Assembly (NCBI GenBank): GCA_965278985.1
Contig: OZ257131.1
Span: 1,364,001-1,428,000, forward strand
Reading direction: 5' to 3'
DNA: 64,000 nucleotides
Source: CAISIP01 sp965278985
GTDB taxonomy: Bacteria > Pseudomonadota > Gammaproteobacteria > Burkholderiales > Burkholderiaceae_C
Shown piece after piece: positions 18,409 through 26,413 of this stretch. A program made the position numbers and the translations under genes. The notes beneath the pieces were generated by a model that had not been told where the DNA came from, ran no database searches, and worked only from the letters and a program-made list of their open reading frames with translations. Every line of letters begins with the position of its first letter. Within the stretch, counting starts at the first letter, position 1.

Positions 18409-18776
18409 CCGCGCGTGTGCTTGCGACCTGCCAGCTGCTGGTGGACCGTCCGCGGATCGCGCTCTATGCTGCGCTCACGCGTGATGCGAATCCGATCCAC
18501 CTGGACGACGCATTTGCCGCGACCACCGAGATGGGCGGCGTCATCGCGCATGGCACGATGTCGAGCAACCTCCTCTGGCAGGTCTGCGCCGAGGCCGGCC
18601 TGAACGTAATGGACATGCAGGTGCGCTTCATCGCACCCGTGCGGCCCGGTGACGTGCTGACCGCCGGTGGAGACATCAGCGCGGCAGGCCACTGCAGCCT
18701 GTGGATACGCGACCAGTCCGGGCGTGATGTGGTGACGGCACAGGCCGTAGTGCAACAGTCCGCATCCGGCGCCTGA
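18405..18776 (+). CDS. MaoC-like enoyl-CoA hydratase (catalytic subunit)
   Basis: A 123-residue single-hotdog protein carrying the hydratase-2 motif: D27, N29 and H32 in TRDANPIHLDD, then IAHGTM (H49). Family members add water to 2-enoyl-CoA esters with R-specific stereochemistry. At this length it needs a partner or dimer, and the preceding 147-residue hotdog protein, joined by an ATGA overlap, is the natural candidate. Last gene of the operon that starts with the Bug receptor. Confidence 0.87.
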   Translation: MTARVLATCQLLVDRPRIALYAALTRDANPIHLDDAFAATTEMGGVIAHGTMSSNLLWQVCAEAGLNVMDMQVRFIAPVRPGDVLTAGGDISAAGHCSLWIRDQSGRDVVTAQAVVQQSASGA

Positions 18777-18799
18777 AGCCGTCGCCTCTGCCTTAGGAT

Positions 18800-18817
18800 T
18801 TGTCCCCGCCGGGACAA
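18800..18817. repeat. Perfect inverted repeat TTGTCCC-N4-GGGACAA
   Basis: A 7-bp perfect dyad with a 4-base CGCC loop, 24 bp after the stop of the MaoC gene and about 45 bp before the operator-like palindrome upstream of the FadJ-like gene. There is no T run after it, so it is a poor intrinsic terminator. It could end the upstream operon by pausing, or be a second regulator site. Confidence 0.5.
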
Positions 18818-18846
18818 GCCAGGGGTGTTATCGCACTGCAACAACC

Positions 18847-18889
18847 TACAATGACCCGCTAAAAAAGAACGACCGTTCTATTCGGTCGT
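18847..18889 (+). promoter_or_regulatory. Putative promoter and overlapping palindromic operator of the acyl-CoA gene block
   Basis: A TACAAT hexamer (18847-18852) is a good -10 candidate, though no clear -35 is seen. Just downstream lie two overlapping dyads: GAACGACCGTTC (18867-18878, arms GAACG/CGTTC) and ACGACCG-N7-CGGTCGT (18869-18889, perfect 7-bp arms). The placement around the expected transcript start fits repression. The symmetry is of the kind bound by TetR-family regulators of fatty-acid genes; no such regulator gene is in the window. Confidence 0.55.
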
Positions 18890-18930
18890 CCCCGCTTTCC
18901 ATCCTTGCATCACCCCTAGGAAACACACGC

Positions 18931-21033
18931 ATGACGGCAGAGTACAAAGTCCACGGCGACGTGGCAGTCATCACCCTGAACAATCCGCCCGTCAACGGCC
19001 TGGGTCTGGAAACGCGGCGGGGTATCGCCGATGCGCTGGCCAAGGCGAATGCCGATGCCGCGGTGAAGGCCATCGTGCTCACCGGCGCGGGCAAGGCCTT
19101 CTCCGGCGGTGCCGATATCCGCGAGTTCGGCTCGCCCAAGTCGCTGCAGGAGCCCAACCTGCTGAGCGTGATCCGCGCCGTCGAGAACAGCGACAAGCCC
19201 GTGGTTGCGGCCGTGCATTCGGTGGCCATGGGCGGCGGGCTGGAGCTGGCGTTGGGCTGCCACTACCGCATGGCCGCGCCCGGCGCGAAGATCGCGCTGC
19301 CCGAGGTGAAGCTGGGCCTGATCCCCGGTGCCGGCGGCACGCAGCGCCTGCCGCGTGTGCTGGGTGTGGAGGTGGCGCTGAACATGATCGTGAGCGGCGA
19401 GCCGCAGAACAGCGAAATGCTGGCTTCGCTGCCCGGCCAGAAGCTGTTCGACAAGCTGTCGGCCTCTGCCGAATCGCTGGCCGAGGAAGCCCTGGCCTAT
19501 GCCCGCGAAGTGTCCGACGTGCGCCCGCTGCCGCTGGTGCGCGACCTGCCCTGCAAGCACCCGCGTGGTGACGCCTACTTCCAGTTCACGCGCAACATGG
19601 TGGGTGGCATGGCCAAGAACTTCCCCGCGCCGCTCAAGTGCGTGGACGCCGTGGAAGCCGCGACGAAGCAGAAGTTCGAGCAAGGCCTGCTGACGGAGCG
19701 CGAGATCTTCCTGAACCTCATGATGACGCCCGAGTGCCGTGCGCTGCGCCACATGTTCATGGCCGAGCGCGCGACGTCCAAGATCCCCGACGTGCCGTCC
19801 GACACGCCGCAGCGCGCGATCAAGAACGTGGCCGTCATCGGTGCCGGCACCATGGGCGGTGGCATCTCCATGAACTTCCTGAACGCGGGCATCCCCGTCA
19901 AGATCCTGGAGATGAAGCAGGAGGCGCTGGACCGCGGCATTGCCACGATCCGCAAGAACTACGAGGCGCAGGTGAAGAAGGGCAAGCTCAAGCAGGACAG
20001 GTACGAGCAACGCATGGCATTGTTGACCACCACGCTGTCCTACGACGAGATCAAGGACGCGGACTTGGTCATCGAGGCCGTGTTCGAGGAGATGGGCGTC
20101 AAGGAGAAAGTGTTCAAGACCCTCGACGAAGTCATGAAGCCCGGGGCCATCCTGGCCTCCAACACCTCCACGCTGGACCTGGACAAGATTGCATCGTTCA
20201 CCAGGCGCCCGCAGGACGTGATCGGCATGCACTTCTTCAGCCCGGCCAACGTCATGAAGCTGCTGGAAGTGGTGCGTGGCAAGGCCACGGCCAAGGACGT
20301 GCTCGCCACCGTGATGGCGCTGGGCAAGACCATTCGCAAGACCACCGTGGTGTCCGGCGTCTGCGACGGCTTCATCGGCAACCGCATGGTGGAGCAATAC
20401 GCGCGCCAGGCTGGCTTCCTGCTGGACGAAGGTGCCACGCCGCAGCAGGTGGACAAGGCCATCGAGAAGTTCGGCTTCGCGATGGGCCCCTTCCGCATGA
20501 GCGACCTGGCGGGCAACGACATCAGCTGGGCCATCCGCAAGCGCCGCGCGGTCGAGAAGCCCGACATGCTCTACAGCCGTACCGCCGACAAGCTCTGCGA
20601 GCTGGGCCGCTTCGGCCAGAAGACCGGTGCGGGCTGGTACGACTACCAGGCCGGCAAGCGCGACGCGATTCCCTCTGCGCTGGTCGAGAAGATGATCGTC
20701 GACCACCGCGCATCGCTGGGCATCACGCCGCGCAAGATCTCCGACGACGAGATTGTGCAGCGCCTGGTGTTCGCGCTGGTCAACGAGGGTGCGCACATCC
20801 TGGAAGACGGCATCGCCTCCAAGGGCAGCGACATCGACATGGTCTACCTCACGGGTTATGGCTTCCCGATCCACCGCGGTGGCCCGATGCACTATGCCGG
20901 TGAGGTCGGCCTCTTCAACGTGGCGCAGGCCATGCAGCGTTTCGCCAAGAACCCGCGCGACGATGCGGCGTTCTGGCAGCCCGCCCGGTTGCTGCAGGAC
21001 CTGGCGGCCGAGGGCAAGACCTTCAGCGGTTGA
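18931..21033 (+). CDS. Bifunctional enoyl-CoA hydratase / 3-hydroxyacyl-CoA dehydrogenase (FadJ/FadB-like)
   Basis: A 700-residue multifunctional beta-oxidation protein. The N-terminal crotonase domain (about 1-190) has AFSGGADIREF, MGGGLELALGC and the catalytic Glu in LPEVKLGLIPG. After a linker, a Rossmann domain begins near residue 300 with VIGAGTMGGGIS, and HMHFFSPANVMKLLEVV carries the catalytic-His region of 3-hydroxyacyl-CoA dehydrogenase. Two C-terminal dehydrogenase domains follow, with GFIGNRM and HRGGPMHYA. The AGGA site 9 bp before ATG and the operator upstream mark it as the first gene of the block. It acts with the thiolase gene at 22624. Confidence 0.95.
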   Translation: MTAEYKVHGDVAVITLNNPPVNGLGLETRRGIADALAKANADAAVKAIVLTGAGKAFSGGADIREFGSPKSLQEPNLLSVIRAVENSDKPVVAAVHSVAMGGGLELALGCHYRMAAPGAKIALPEVKLGLIPGAGGTQRLPRVLGVEVALNMIVSGEPQNSEMLASLPGQKLFDKLSASAESLAEEALAYAREVSDVRPLPLVRDLPCKHPRGDAYFQFTRNMVGGMAKNFPAPLKCVDAVEAATKQKFEQGLLTEREIFLNLMMTPECRALRHMFMAERATSKIPDVPSDTPQRAIKNVAVIGAGTMGGGISMNFLNAGIPVKILEMKQEALDRGIATIRKNYEAQVKKGKLKQDRYEQRMALLTTTLSYDEIKDADLVIEAVFEEMGVKEKVFKTLDEVMKPGAILASNTSTLDLDKIASFTRRPQDVIGMHFFSPANVMKLLEVVRGKATAKDVLATVMALGKTIRKTTVVSGVCDGFIGNRMVEQYARQAGFLLDEGATPQQVDKAIEKFGFAMGPFRMSDLAGNDISWAIRKRRAVEKPDMLYSRTADKLCELGRFGQKTGAGWYDYQAGKRDAIPSALVEKMIVDHRASLGITPRKISDDEIVQRLVFALVNEGAHILEDGIASKGSDIDMVYLTGYGFPIHRGGPMHYAGEVGLFNVAQAMQRFAKNPRDDAAFWQPARLLQDLAAEGKTFSG

Positions 21034-21081
21034 GCCCGCGCAGGCTCCGCTACGGCAACCTCGCATGGGCAGGTGACGAAG

Positions 21082-22569
21082 ATGCGCAGACGTCTGGTCC
21101 AGGCCGTGCTGGCCCTGGTGTTGCTGTTGGCCTTGGTGCTGGCGGCCAATACCTGGCGCCAGGGGTCGCGGCAGGTCGACGTGCCGCCACTGCCACCCTT
21201 GGCCGTGGACCAGGCGGGTGCCAGCGCGCGCCTGTCCGCGGCCGTTCAGGCGCGCACCATCGCCAGCCGCACCGACCCCGCGCAGAACGCCGAGGAGTTC
21301 GCGCGCCTGCAAGCCATGCTGCAGGCCTCGTATCCCAAGGCGCATGCCGTGTTGCGGCGCGAGGTGGTGGGCGGCCTGAGCCTGCTCTACACCTGGCAGG
21401 GCACGCAGCCGCAGGCGGCGCCCATCCTGCTGATGGCGCACCAGGACGTGGTGCCGGTGTCGCCCGGCACCGAATCCACCTGGAAGCAGCCCCCGTTCTC
21501 GGGCGCGATCCAGGGCGGCTTCGTCTGGGGCCGTGGCGCCTGGGACAACAAGGGCAACCTGATCGCGCAGATGGAGGCCATCGAGATGCTGGCCGCCAGC
21601 GGCTACCAGCCCGAGCGCACCATCTACCTGTGCTTCGGTGCCGACGAGGAGGTGGGAGGACTGCGCGGCGCCGCGCAAATCGCGGCGCTGCTGCAGCAGC
21701 GCAACGTGCGGCTGTCCTTCGTGGTCGACGAGGGGCTGCTGATCACCGAGGGTGTGTTGGCCGGCCTGCCGGCGCCTGCGGCCTTCGTGGGGGTGGCCGA
21801 AAAGGGTTACCTGTCGGTGGTGCTGAAGCTGCCGGCCGTACCCGGCCATTCGTCCATGCCGCCGCCGCCCGGCCAGAGCGCGATCGCGATGATGGCCGCG
21901 GCCCTGCGCCGCGTGGACGACGACCAGATGCCTTCGGGGCTGCGCGGCGTGGCCGGTGAACTCTTCGACACGCTGGCGCCGGAGATGCAGGGCTACCGCC
22001 GCGTGCTGATGTCCAACCTGTGGCTCTTCGGACCGCTGGTGCGGCACCAGCTGGAGGCCAGTGCCAGCAGCAACGCGATGCTGCGCACCACCACGGCACT
22101 GACCACGGTGCGCGCCGGTGATGCCGACAACGTGCTGCCGGGCCAGGCGGAAGCCACCGTCAACTACCGCACCCTGCCCGGCGACACCGCACCCACCGTG
22201 ATGGCGCGGCTGAAGGCGCAGGTGCAGGACGCACTGCACACCGACCGTTTCGAGCTCTACGCGCTGCCCGGCAGCTCCGAGGCCTCACCGGTATCGCCCA
22301 TCAATTCGGCCCCCTACAAGCTGGTGGAGCGCACGGTGCGGGAGGTTTTTCCGGGCACCGTGGTCGCCCCCGGATTGATGATCGCCGCCACCGACTCGCG
22401 CTACTTCACCGGCATCAGCGACCATGTGTTCCGCTTCTCGCCGGTGCGCGCGAGGCCCGAGGACCTGCCGCGTTTCCACGGCACCGACGAGCGCTTGTCC
22501 TCCGACAACCTGGCCGAGATGGTCCGCTTCTACCACCGGCTCCTTTCGCAGGGATCGCGGGCCTCCTGA
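21082..22569 (+). CDS. Membrane-anchored M20 metallopeptidase, PM20D1/CPS1-like
   Basis: A 495-residue M20 zinc hydrolase with an uncleaved-looking N-terminal hydrophobic anchor (about residues 8-22). Dinuclear zinc ligands are visible: H120 in MAHQDVVP, D155 in GAWDNKG, E189/E190 in GADEEVGG, Asp in VVDEG and His in ISDHVF. Length and architecture match the CPS1/PM20D1 group, which cleaves C-terminal peptides or N-acyl amino acids. ATG 21082 was chosen over GTG 21073 because AGGTGA lies just ahead of it. Its position between two beta-oxidation genes suggests an acyl-amide substrate, which is inference. Confidence 0.88.
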   Translation: MRRRLVQAVLALVLLLALVLAANTWRQGSRQVDVPPLPPLAVDQAGASARLSAAVQARTIASRTDPAQNAEEFARLQAMLQASYPKAHAVLRREVVGGLSLLYTWQGTQPQAAPILLMAHQDVVPVSPGTESTWKQPPFSGAIQGGFVWGRGAWDNKGNLIAQMEAIEMLAASGYQPERTIYLCFGADEEVGGLRGAAQIAALLQQRNVRLSFVVDEGLLITEGVLAGLPAPAAFVGVAEKGYLSVVLKLPAVPGHSSMPPPPGQSAIAMMAAALRRVDDDQMPSGLRGVAGELFDTLAPEMQGYRRVLMSNLWLFGPLVRHQLEASASSNAMLRTTTALTTVRAGDADNVLPGQAEATVNYRTLPGDTAPTVMARLKAQVQDALHTDRFELYALPGSSEASPVSPINSAPYKLVERTVREVFPGTVVAPGLMIAATDSRYFTGISDHVFRFSPVRARPEDLPRFHGTDERLSSDNLAEMVRFYHRLLSQGSRAS

Positions 22570-22623
22570 GACGGCCCGGCCCGCCTTCCGACCTTCATCC
22601 AGACACTTCAACCAGGAGCATCC

Positions 22624-23799
22624 ATGAGCAACGCAGTCATCGTTTCCACCGCCCGCACCCCGCTGGCCAAGAGCTGGAAAGGCGCCTTCAACATGACGCA
22701 CGGCGCGACGCTGGGCGGCCATGCCGTGAAGCACGCGATCCAGCGCGCGGGCATCGAGGCCGCCGAGGTGGACGACGTGATCATGGGCTGTGCCACGCCC
22801 GAAGGCGCGACCGGCTCGAACATCGCGCGCCAGATCGCGCTGGCCGCGGGCTGCCCGGTCACCGTGTCGGGCATGACCATCAACCGCTTCTGCTCCTCGG
22901 GCCTGCAGACCATCGCCACCGCGGCCCAGCGCATCATCGCGGGCGAGGGCGAGGTCTACGTGGCCGGCGGCGTGGAGAGCATCTCCTGCGTGCAGAACGA
23001 GGCCAACACGCACATGCTGGTGGACCCCGACTTGGCAAAGCTCAAGCCCGAGATCTACTGGAACATGCTGCAGACCGCCGAGCAGGTGGCCAAGCGCTAC
23101 AACATCGGCCGCGACGCGATGGATGAGTACGGTGCCGCCAGCCAGCAGAAAGCCGAGGCCGCACTCGCCGCGGGCCGCTTCGAGGCCGAGATCGCACCCA
23201 TCACGGTGACGGCCGGCGTGGCGGACAAGGTCATGGGCCTGATGACCAAGAAGGTCACGGTGAGCCAGGACGAAGGCATCCGCGCCGGCACGACCAAGGA
23301 AGGTATCAGCGGCATCAAGCCTGCGATCCCCGGCGGCGTGATCGCCGCCGGCAACGCCAGCCAGTTCTCGGACGGCGCCGGTGCCGTGGTGGTCATGGAC
23401 GAGGCGCTGGCCTCCAAGCGCGGCCTGCAGCCGCTGGGCCGCTTCCTGGGCTTCGCGGTGGCGGGCTGCGAGCCCGACGAGATGGGCATCGGCCCGGTCT
23501 TCGCCGTACCCAAGGTGCTCAAGCGCCTGGGGCTGTCGGTCAAGGACATCGACCTGTGGGAGCTGAATGAAGCCTTCGCCGTGCAGGTGCTCTATTGCCG
23601 CGACAAGCTGGGCATCCCGGCCGACCGGCTCAATGTCAACGGCGGCGCCATCGCCGTGGGACACCCCTACGGCGTTAGCGGCCAGCGCCTGACGGGCCAT
23701 GCGCTGATCGAGGGCAAGCGCCGCGGCGCGAAGCGGGTGGTGGTCACGATGTGCATCGGCGGAGGCATGGGCGCGGCCGGCGTCTTCGAAGTGCTTTGA
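22624..23799 (+). CDS. Acetyl-CoA acyltransferase (3-ketoacyl-CoA thiolase, FadA-like)
   Basis: A 391-residue degradative thiolase. Catalytic residues are canonical: nucleophile Cys in INRFCSSGLQT (about residue 89), HPYG in GAIAVGHPYGVSG, and Cys in TMCIGGGMGAAG. It cleaves 3-ketoacyl-CoA to acetyl-CoA and shortened acyl-CoA. Preceded by AGGAG 7 bp upstream. Together with the bifunctional enzyme at 18931 it gives a complete FadAB/FadIJ-type set, although separated by the M20 peptidase gene. Confidence 0.95.
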   Translation: MSNAVIVSTARTPLAKSWKGAFNMTHGATLGGHAVKHAIQRAGIEAAEVDDVIMGCATPEGATGSNIARQIALAAGCPVTVSGMTINRFCSSGLQTIATAAQRIIAGEGEVYVAGGVESISCVQNEANTHMLVDPDLAKLKPEIYWNMLQTAEQVAKRYNIGRDAMDEYGAASQQKAEAALAAGRFEAEIAPITVTAGVADKVMGLMTKKVTVSQDEGIRAGTTKEGISGIKPAIPGGVIAAGNASQFSDGAGAVVVMDEALASKRGLQPLGRFLGFAVAGCEPDEMGIGPVFAVPKVLKRLGLSVKDIDLWELNEAFAVQVLYCRDKLGIPADRLNVNGGAIAVGHPYGVSGQRLTGHALIEGKRRGAKRVVVTMCIGGGMGAAGVFEVL

Positions 23800-24272
23800 G
23801 CTCAGCCGACCACAAGCCGCCGCCCGTGGAGGTCTCGCCTGAGGCTTTCCTGGCGATGGGCCGTTCGGAGCTCGCCGCGCAGCCCTTCAGCCAGCTGGTC
23901 GGCGCCGAGCTGCATGCGCTCACGCCGGGCCAGGTCGAGCTGCAGTTGCCGGTCGTGGATGCCTTACGGCAGCAGAACGGTTTCGTGCACGGTGGTGTGC
24001 TGAGTTACCTGGCCGACAACGCATTGACCTTCGCGGGCGGCACGGCCATGCGCGTGCCGGTGCTGACGGCCGAATACAAGATCAACTACGTGCGCCCCGC
24101 AACGGGCGAACGCCTCGTGGCACGAGCACGCGCGGTCCATGTGGGCCGCACGCAGTCCGTCTGCAGCTGCGAGGTCTTCAGCGTGCTGGGCGGCGTGGAA
24201 AAGCTCTGCGCGCTCGCCCAGGGCACCATCGCACGTGCGCCAGAGGCCGCTTCGGAGAACACTACACCATGA
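23796..24272 (+). CDS. PaaI-family hotdog thioesterase
   Basis: A hotdog-fold thioesterase of about 158 residues, predicted to hydrolyse an acyl-CoA. The family motif NGFVHGGVLSYLADNALTFA is present, with GTAMRVPVLTAEYKINYVRPA after it. The start is uncertain: TTG at 23796 overlaps the stop of the thiolase gene (TTGA), GTG lies at 23826 and ATG at 23856; none has a strong ribosome site. The 3' end overlaps the acyl-CoA dehydrogenase start by 4 bp. It may recover CoA from slowly degraded esters. Confidence 0.82.
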   Translation: MSSADHKPPPVEVSPEAFLAMGRSELAAQPFSQLVGAELHALTPGQVELQLPVVDALRQQNGFVHGGVLSYLADNALTFAGGTAMRVPVLTAEYKINYVRPATGERLVARARAVHVGRTQSVCSCEVFSVLGGVEKLCALAQGTIARAPEAASENTTP

Positions 24273-26098
24273 GTTTGCGCCCCCTGCTGGATTTCCTGCT
24301 CTACGACTGGCTGCGGGCCGAGCAACTGACATCCCGTGAACGTTTTGCCGACCACTCGCGCGAGACCTTCGATGCGGTGCTCGACACCTGCGAGCGCATC
24401 GCGCGCGAGAAGTACGCGCCCTTCAACCGCGTGGTCGACACCGAGGAACCACGGTTCGACGGCGAGAAGGTCATCCTGCCGCAGGCCACGCACGACGCCC
24501 ACAAGGCCTTCGTGGAGTCCGGCATGCTCAGCGCCGCGCAGGACTATGCGCTGGGTGGCATGCAGCTGCCCTACACGGTGACGAACAGCGCCAACGCCTT
24601 CTTCTCCATGGCCTCGGTGAGCATCGGCAGCAACATGCTGACCGTGGGCAACGCCAACCTGCTGCGCGTGCACGGCACCGACATGCAGAAGGCCGTCTTC
24701 ATGGCCAACGAGTTCGCGGGCCGCTGGGCCGGCACCATGTGCCTCAGCGAACCCCAGGCCGGCTCGAGCCTCTCCGACATCACGACCCGCGCCGAGGCCG
24801 ACGGCGAGGGCTTTGAGGCCGACCCCCTGGGACCGCGCTACCGGTTGCGCGGCAACAAGATGTGGATCTCCACCGGAGAGCACGAGCTGACCGAGAACAT
24901 CGTGCACTTGGTGCTGGCGAAGATTCCGGGGCCTGATGGCAAGTTGATCCCCGGCACGCGGGGCATCTCGCTGTTCATCGTGCCCAAGAAGCTGGTCGAC
25001 ACCCAGGGACGCCTGACCGGCGTGCGCAACGACGTGGCACTCGCCGGCCTCAACCACAAGCTGGGCTGGCGCGGCACCGTCAACACGCTGCTCAATTTCG
25101 GCGAAGGCAAGTTCCCGGTGGACGGCCGCGCAGGCGCGGTAGGCTACCTCGTGGGCAAGCCGCACGAAGGCCTGCGCTGCATGTTCCATATGATGAACGA
25201 GGCCCGCATCGGGGTGGGCACGGCCGCCACCATGCTGGGGATGGCGGGCTACCACGCCTCGCTGGAGTACGCGAAGAACCGCCCCCAGGGGCGCCCGCAA
25301 GGCCCCGCCGGCAAGGACGCCGCGGCGCCGCAGGTGCGCATCATCGAACATGCCGATGTGCGCCGCATGCTGCTGGCGCAGAAGGCGTACTGCGAAGGCG
25401 CCCTGGCGCTGGAGCTGTACTGCGCGCGCCTCGTCGACGACGACCACACGGCGGACGAAGCCACCGCAGCCGAGGCCCGCCTGCTGCTGGAGGTGCTGAC
25501 CCCGATCGCCAAGAGCTGGCCCAGCGAATGGTGCCTGGAGGCCAACTCGCTGGCCATCCAGGTGCATGGCGGCTACGGCTACACCCGCGATTTCCCGGTG
25601 GAACAGTACTGGCGCGACAACCGCCTGAACATGATCCACGAGGGCACGCACGGCATCCAGGCCATGGACCTGCTGGGGCGCAAGGTGCGCATGCAGGAGG
25701 GCAGGGCGCTGGCGCTGCTGCAAGAGCGCATCGCGGCCACGGCGCGCAGGGCCGCCGAGGTGCCGGCACTGGCCGGCTTTGCGGCGGCGCTGGAAGGCGC
25801 CTGGCAGCAGATCCTGTCTGCCACCGAAGAGGCCTGGGCCGACCCCGCCGGTGCCCCCGACCCGGCCGTGGCACTGGCCAATGCCGTGCCGTACCTGCAG
25901 GCATTCGGCCACGGCGTGCTGGCCTGGATCTGGCTGGACGTGGCGCTGGCCACGCCCGCGGGCACCGCGCGCCACACGGGGGTGCTGGGGGCCGCCACCT
26001 ATTTCTTCCACTACGAGCTGCCGCGCATCGCTGCCTGGCTGGTTCCGGTGGTCCGGCGCGACCAGACCTGCGCCGATTTTCCCGAAGAGGCTTTCTGA
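24269..26098 (+). CDS. Long acyl-CoA dehydrogenase with C-terminal extension (DmdC-type)
   Basis: A 609-residue FAD-dependent acyl-CoA dehydrogenase. It has the N-terminal helical domain, the FAD/substrate segment MCLSEPQAGSSLSDI (about residues 150-165), the middle beta domain with MWISTGEHE, and the C-terminal domain ending in QVHGGYGYTRDFPVEQYWRDNRLNMIHEGTHGIQ-type features. The additional 100 or more residues at the end are usual for the DmdC/FadE5-like group and not for 380-residue enzymes. It starts in an ATGA overlap with the thioesterase gene. Expected to make the 2-enoyl-CoA for the bifunctional enzyme. Confidence 0.93.
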   Translation: MSLRPLLDFLLYDWLRAEQLTSRERFADHSRETFDAVLDTCERIAREKYAPFNRVVDTEEPRFDGEKVILPQATHDAHKAFVESGMLSAAQDYALGGMQLPYTVTNSANAFFSMASVSIGSNMLTVGNANLLRVHGTDMQKAVFMANEFAGRWAGTMCLSEPQAGSSLSDITTRAEADGEGFEADPLGPRYRLRGNKMWISTGEHELTENIVHLVLAKIPGPDGKLIPGTRGISLFIVPKKLVDTQGRLTGVRNDVALAGLNHKLGWRGTVNTLLNFGEGKFPVDGRAGAVGYLVGKPHEGLRCMFHMMNEARIGVGTAATMLGMAGYHASLEYAKNRPQGRPQGPAGKDAAAPQVRIIEHADVRRMLLAQKAYCEGALALELYCARLVDDDHTADEATAAEARLLLEVLTPIAKSWPSEWCLEANSLAIQVHGGYGYTRDFPVEQYWRDNRLNMIHEGTHGIQAMDLLGRKVRMQEGRALALLQERIAATARRAAEVPALAGFAAALEGAWQQILSATEEAWADPAGAPDPAVALANAVPYLQAFGHGVLAWIWLDVALATPAGTARHTGVLGAATYFFHYELPRIAAWLVPVVRRDQTCADFPEEAF

Positions 26099-26316
26099 TG
26101 CCATTTTTCAAGGAAGGCGATGCGGCCCGCGACCGCCGCGTGGCGCGCATCGAGGCGTGGGTCTGGATACTGGTGTACGGCGGGCTGCTGGCCGTGGTGC
26201 TGGGTGTGTTCATGGGCCGCCAGCAGGAAGGCACAGGTATCTTTCTGGTGGTGGGCGGATGCATCGCCACGGCGATCGGCGCCTTGCTGGTCTACCTGCG
26301 CTCGCGCATGCAATGA
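26098..26316 (+). CDS. Small two-helix membrane protein
   Basis: A 72-residue protein whose ATG shares one base with the stop of the acyl-CoA dehydrogenase gene (TGATG). A charged N-terminal stretch is followed by two hydrophobic segments (about residues 22-40 and 47-64) and an Arg-rich end. No motif allows a function. Its tight coupling indicates it is co-translated with the dehydrogenase; it may be a membrane tether or a bystander. Confidence 0.72.
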   Translation: MPFFKEGDAARDRRVARIEAWVWILVYGGLLAVVLGVFMGRQQEGTGIFLVVGGCIATAIGALLVYLRSRMQ

Positions 26317-26413
26317 ACGCCCCCTGTCGGGCCGGTCGCACCTCGCGGTGCAGGCATTGCGTTTCACGGGCTGCGGTGGCGTGCAGCCTTCTCCCCTTGA
26401 CCCCTTTTGAAGA

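Noticed and set aside
18916..22239. A very long open frame on the minus strand opposite the FadJ-like and M20 genes
   Set aside because: Its product is a low-complexity His/Arg/Gly/Gln-rich chain without a recognisable domain, the usual antisense image of GC-rich third positions. The plus-strand proteins carry full catalytic motifs.
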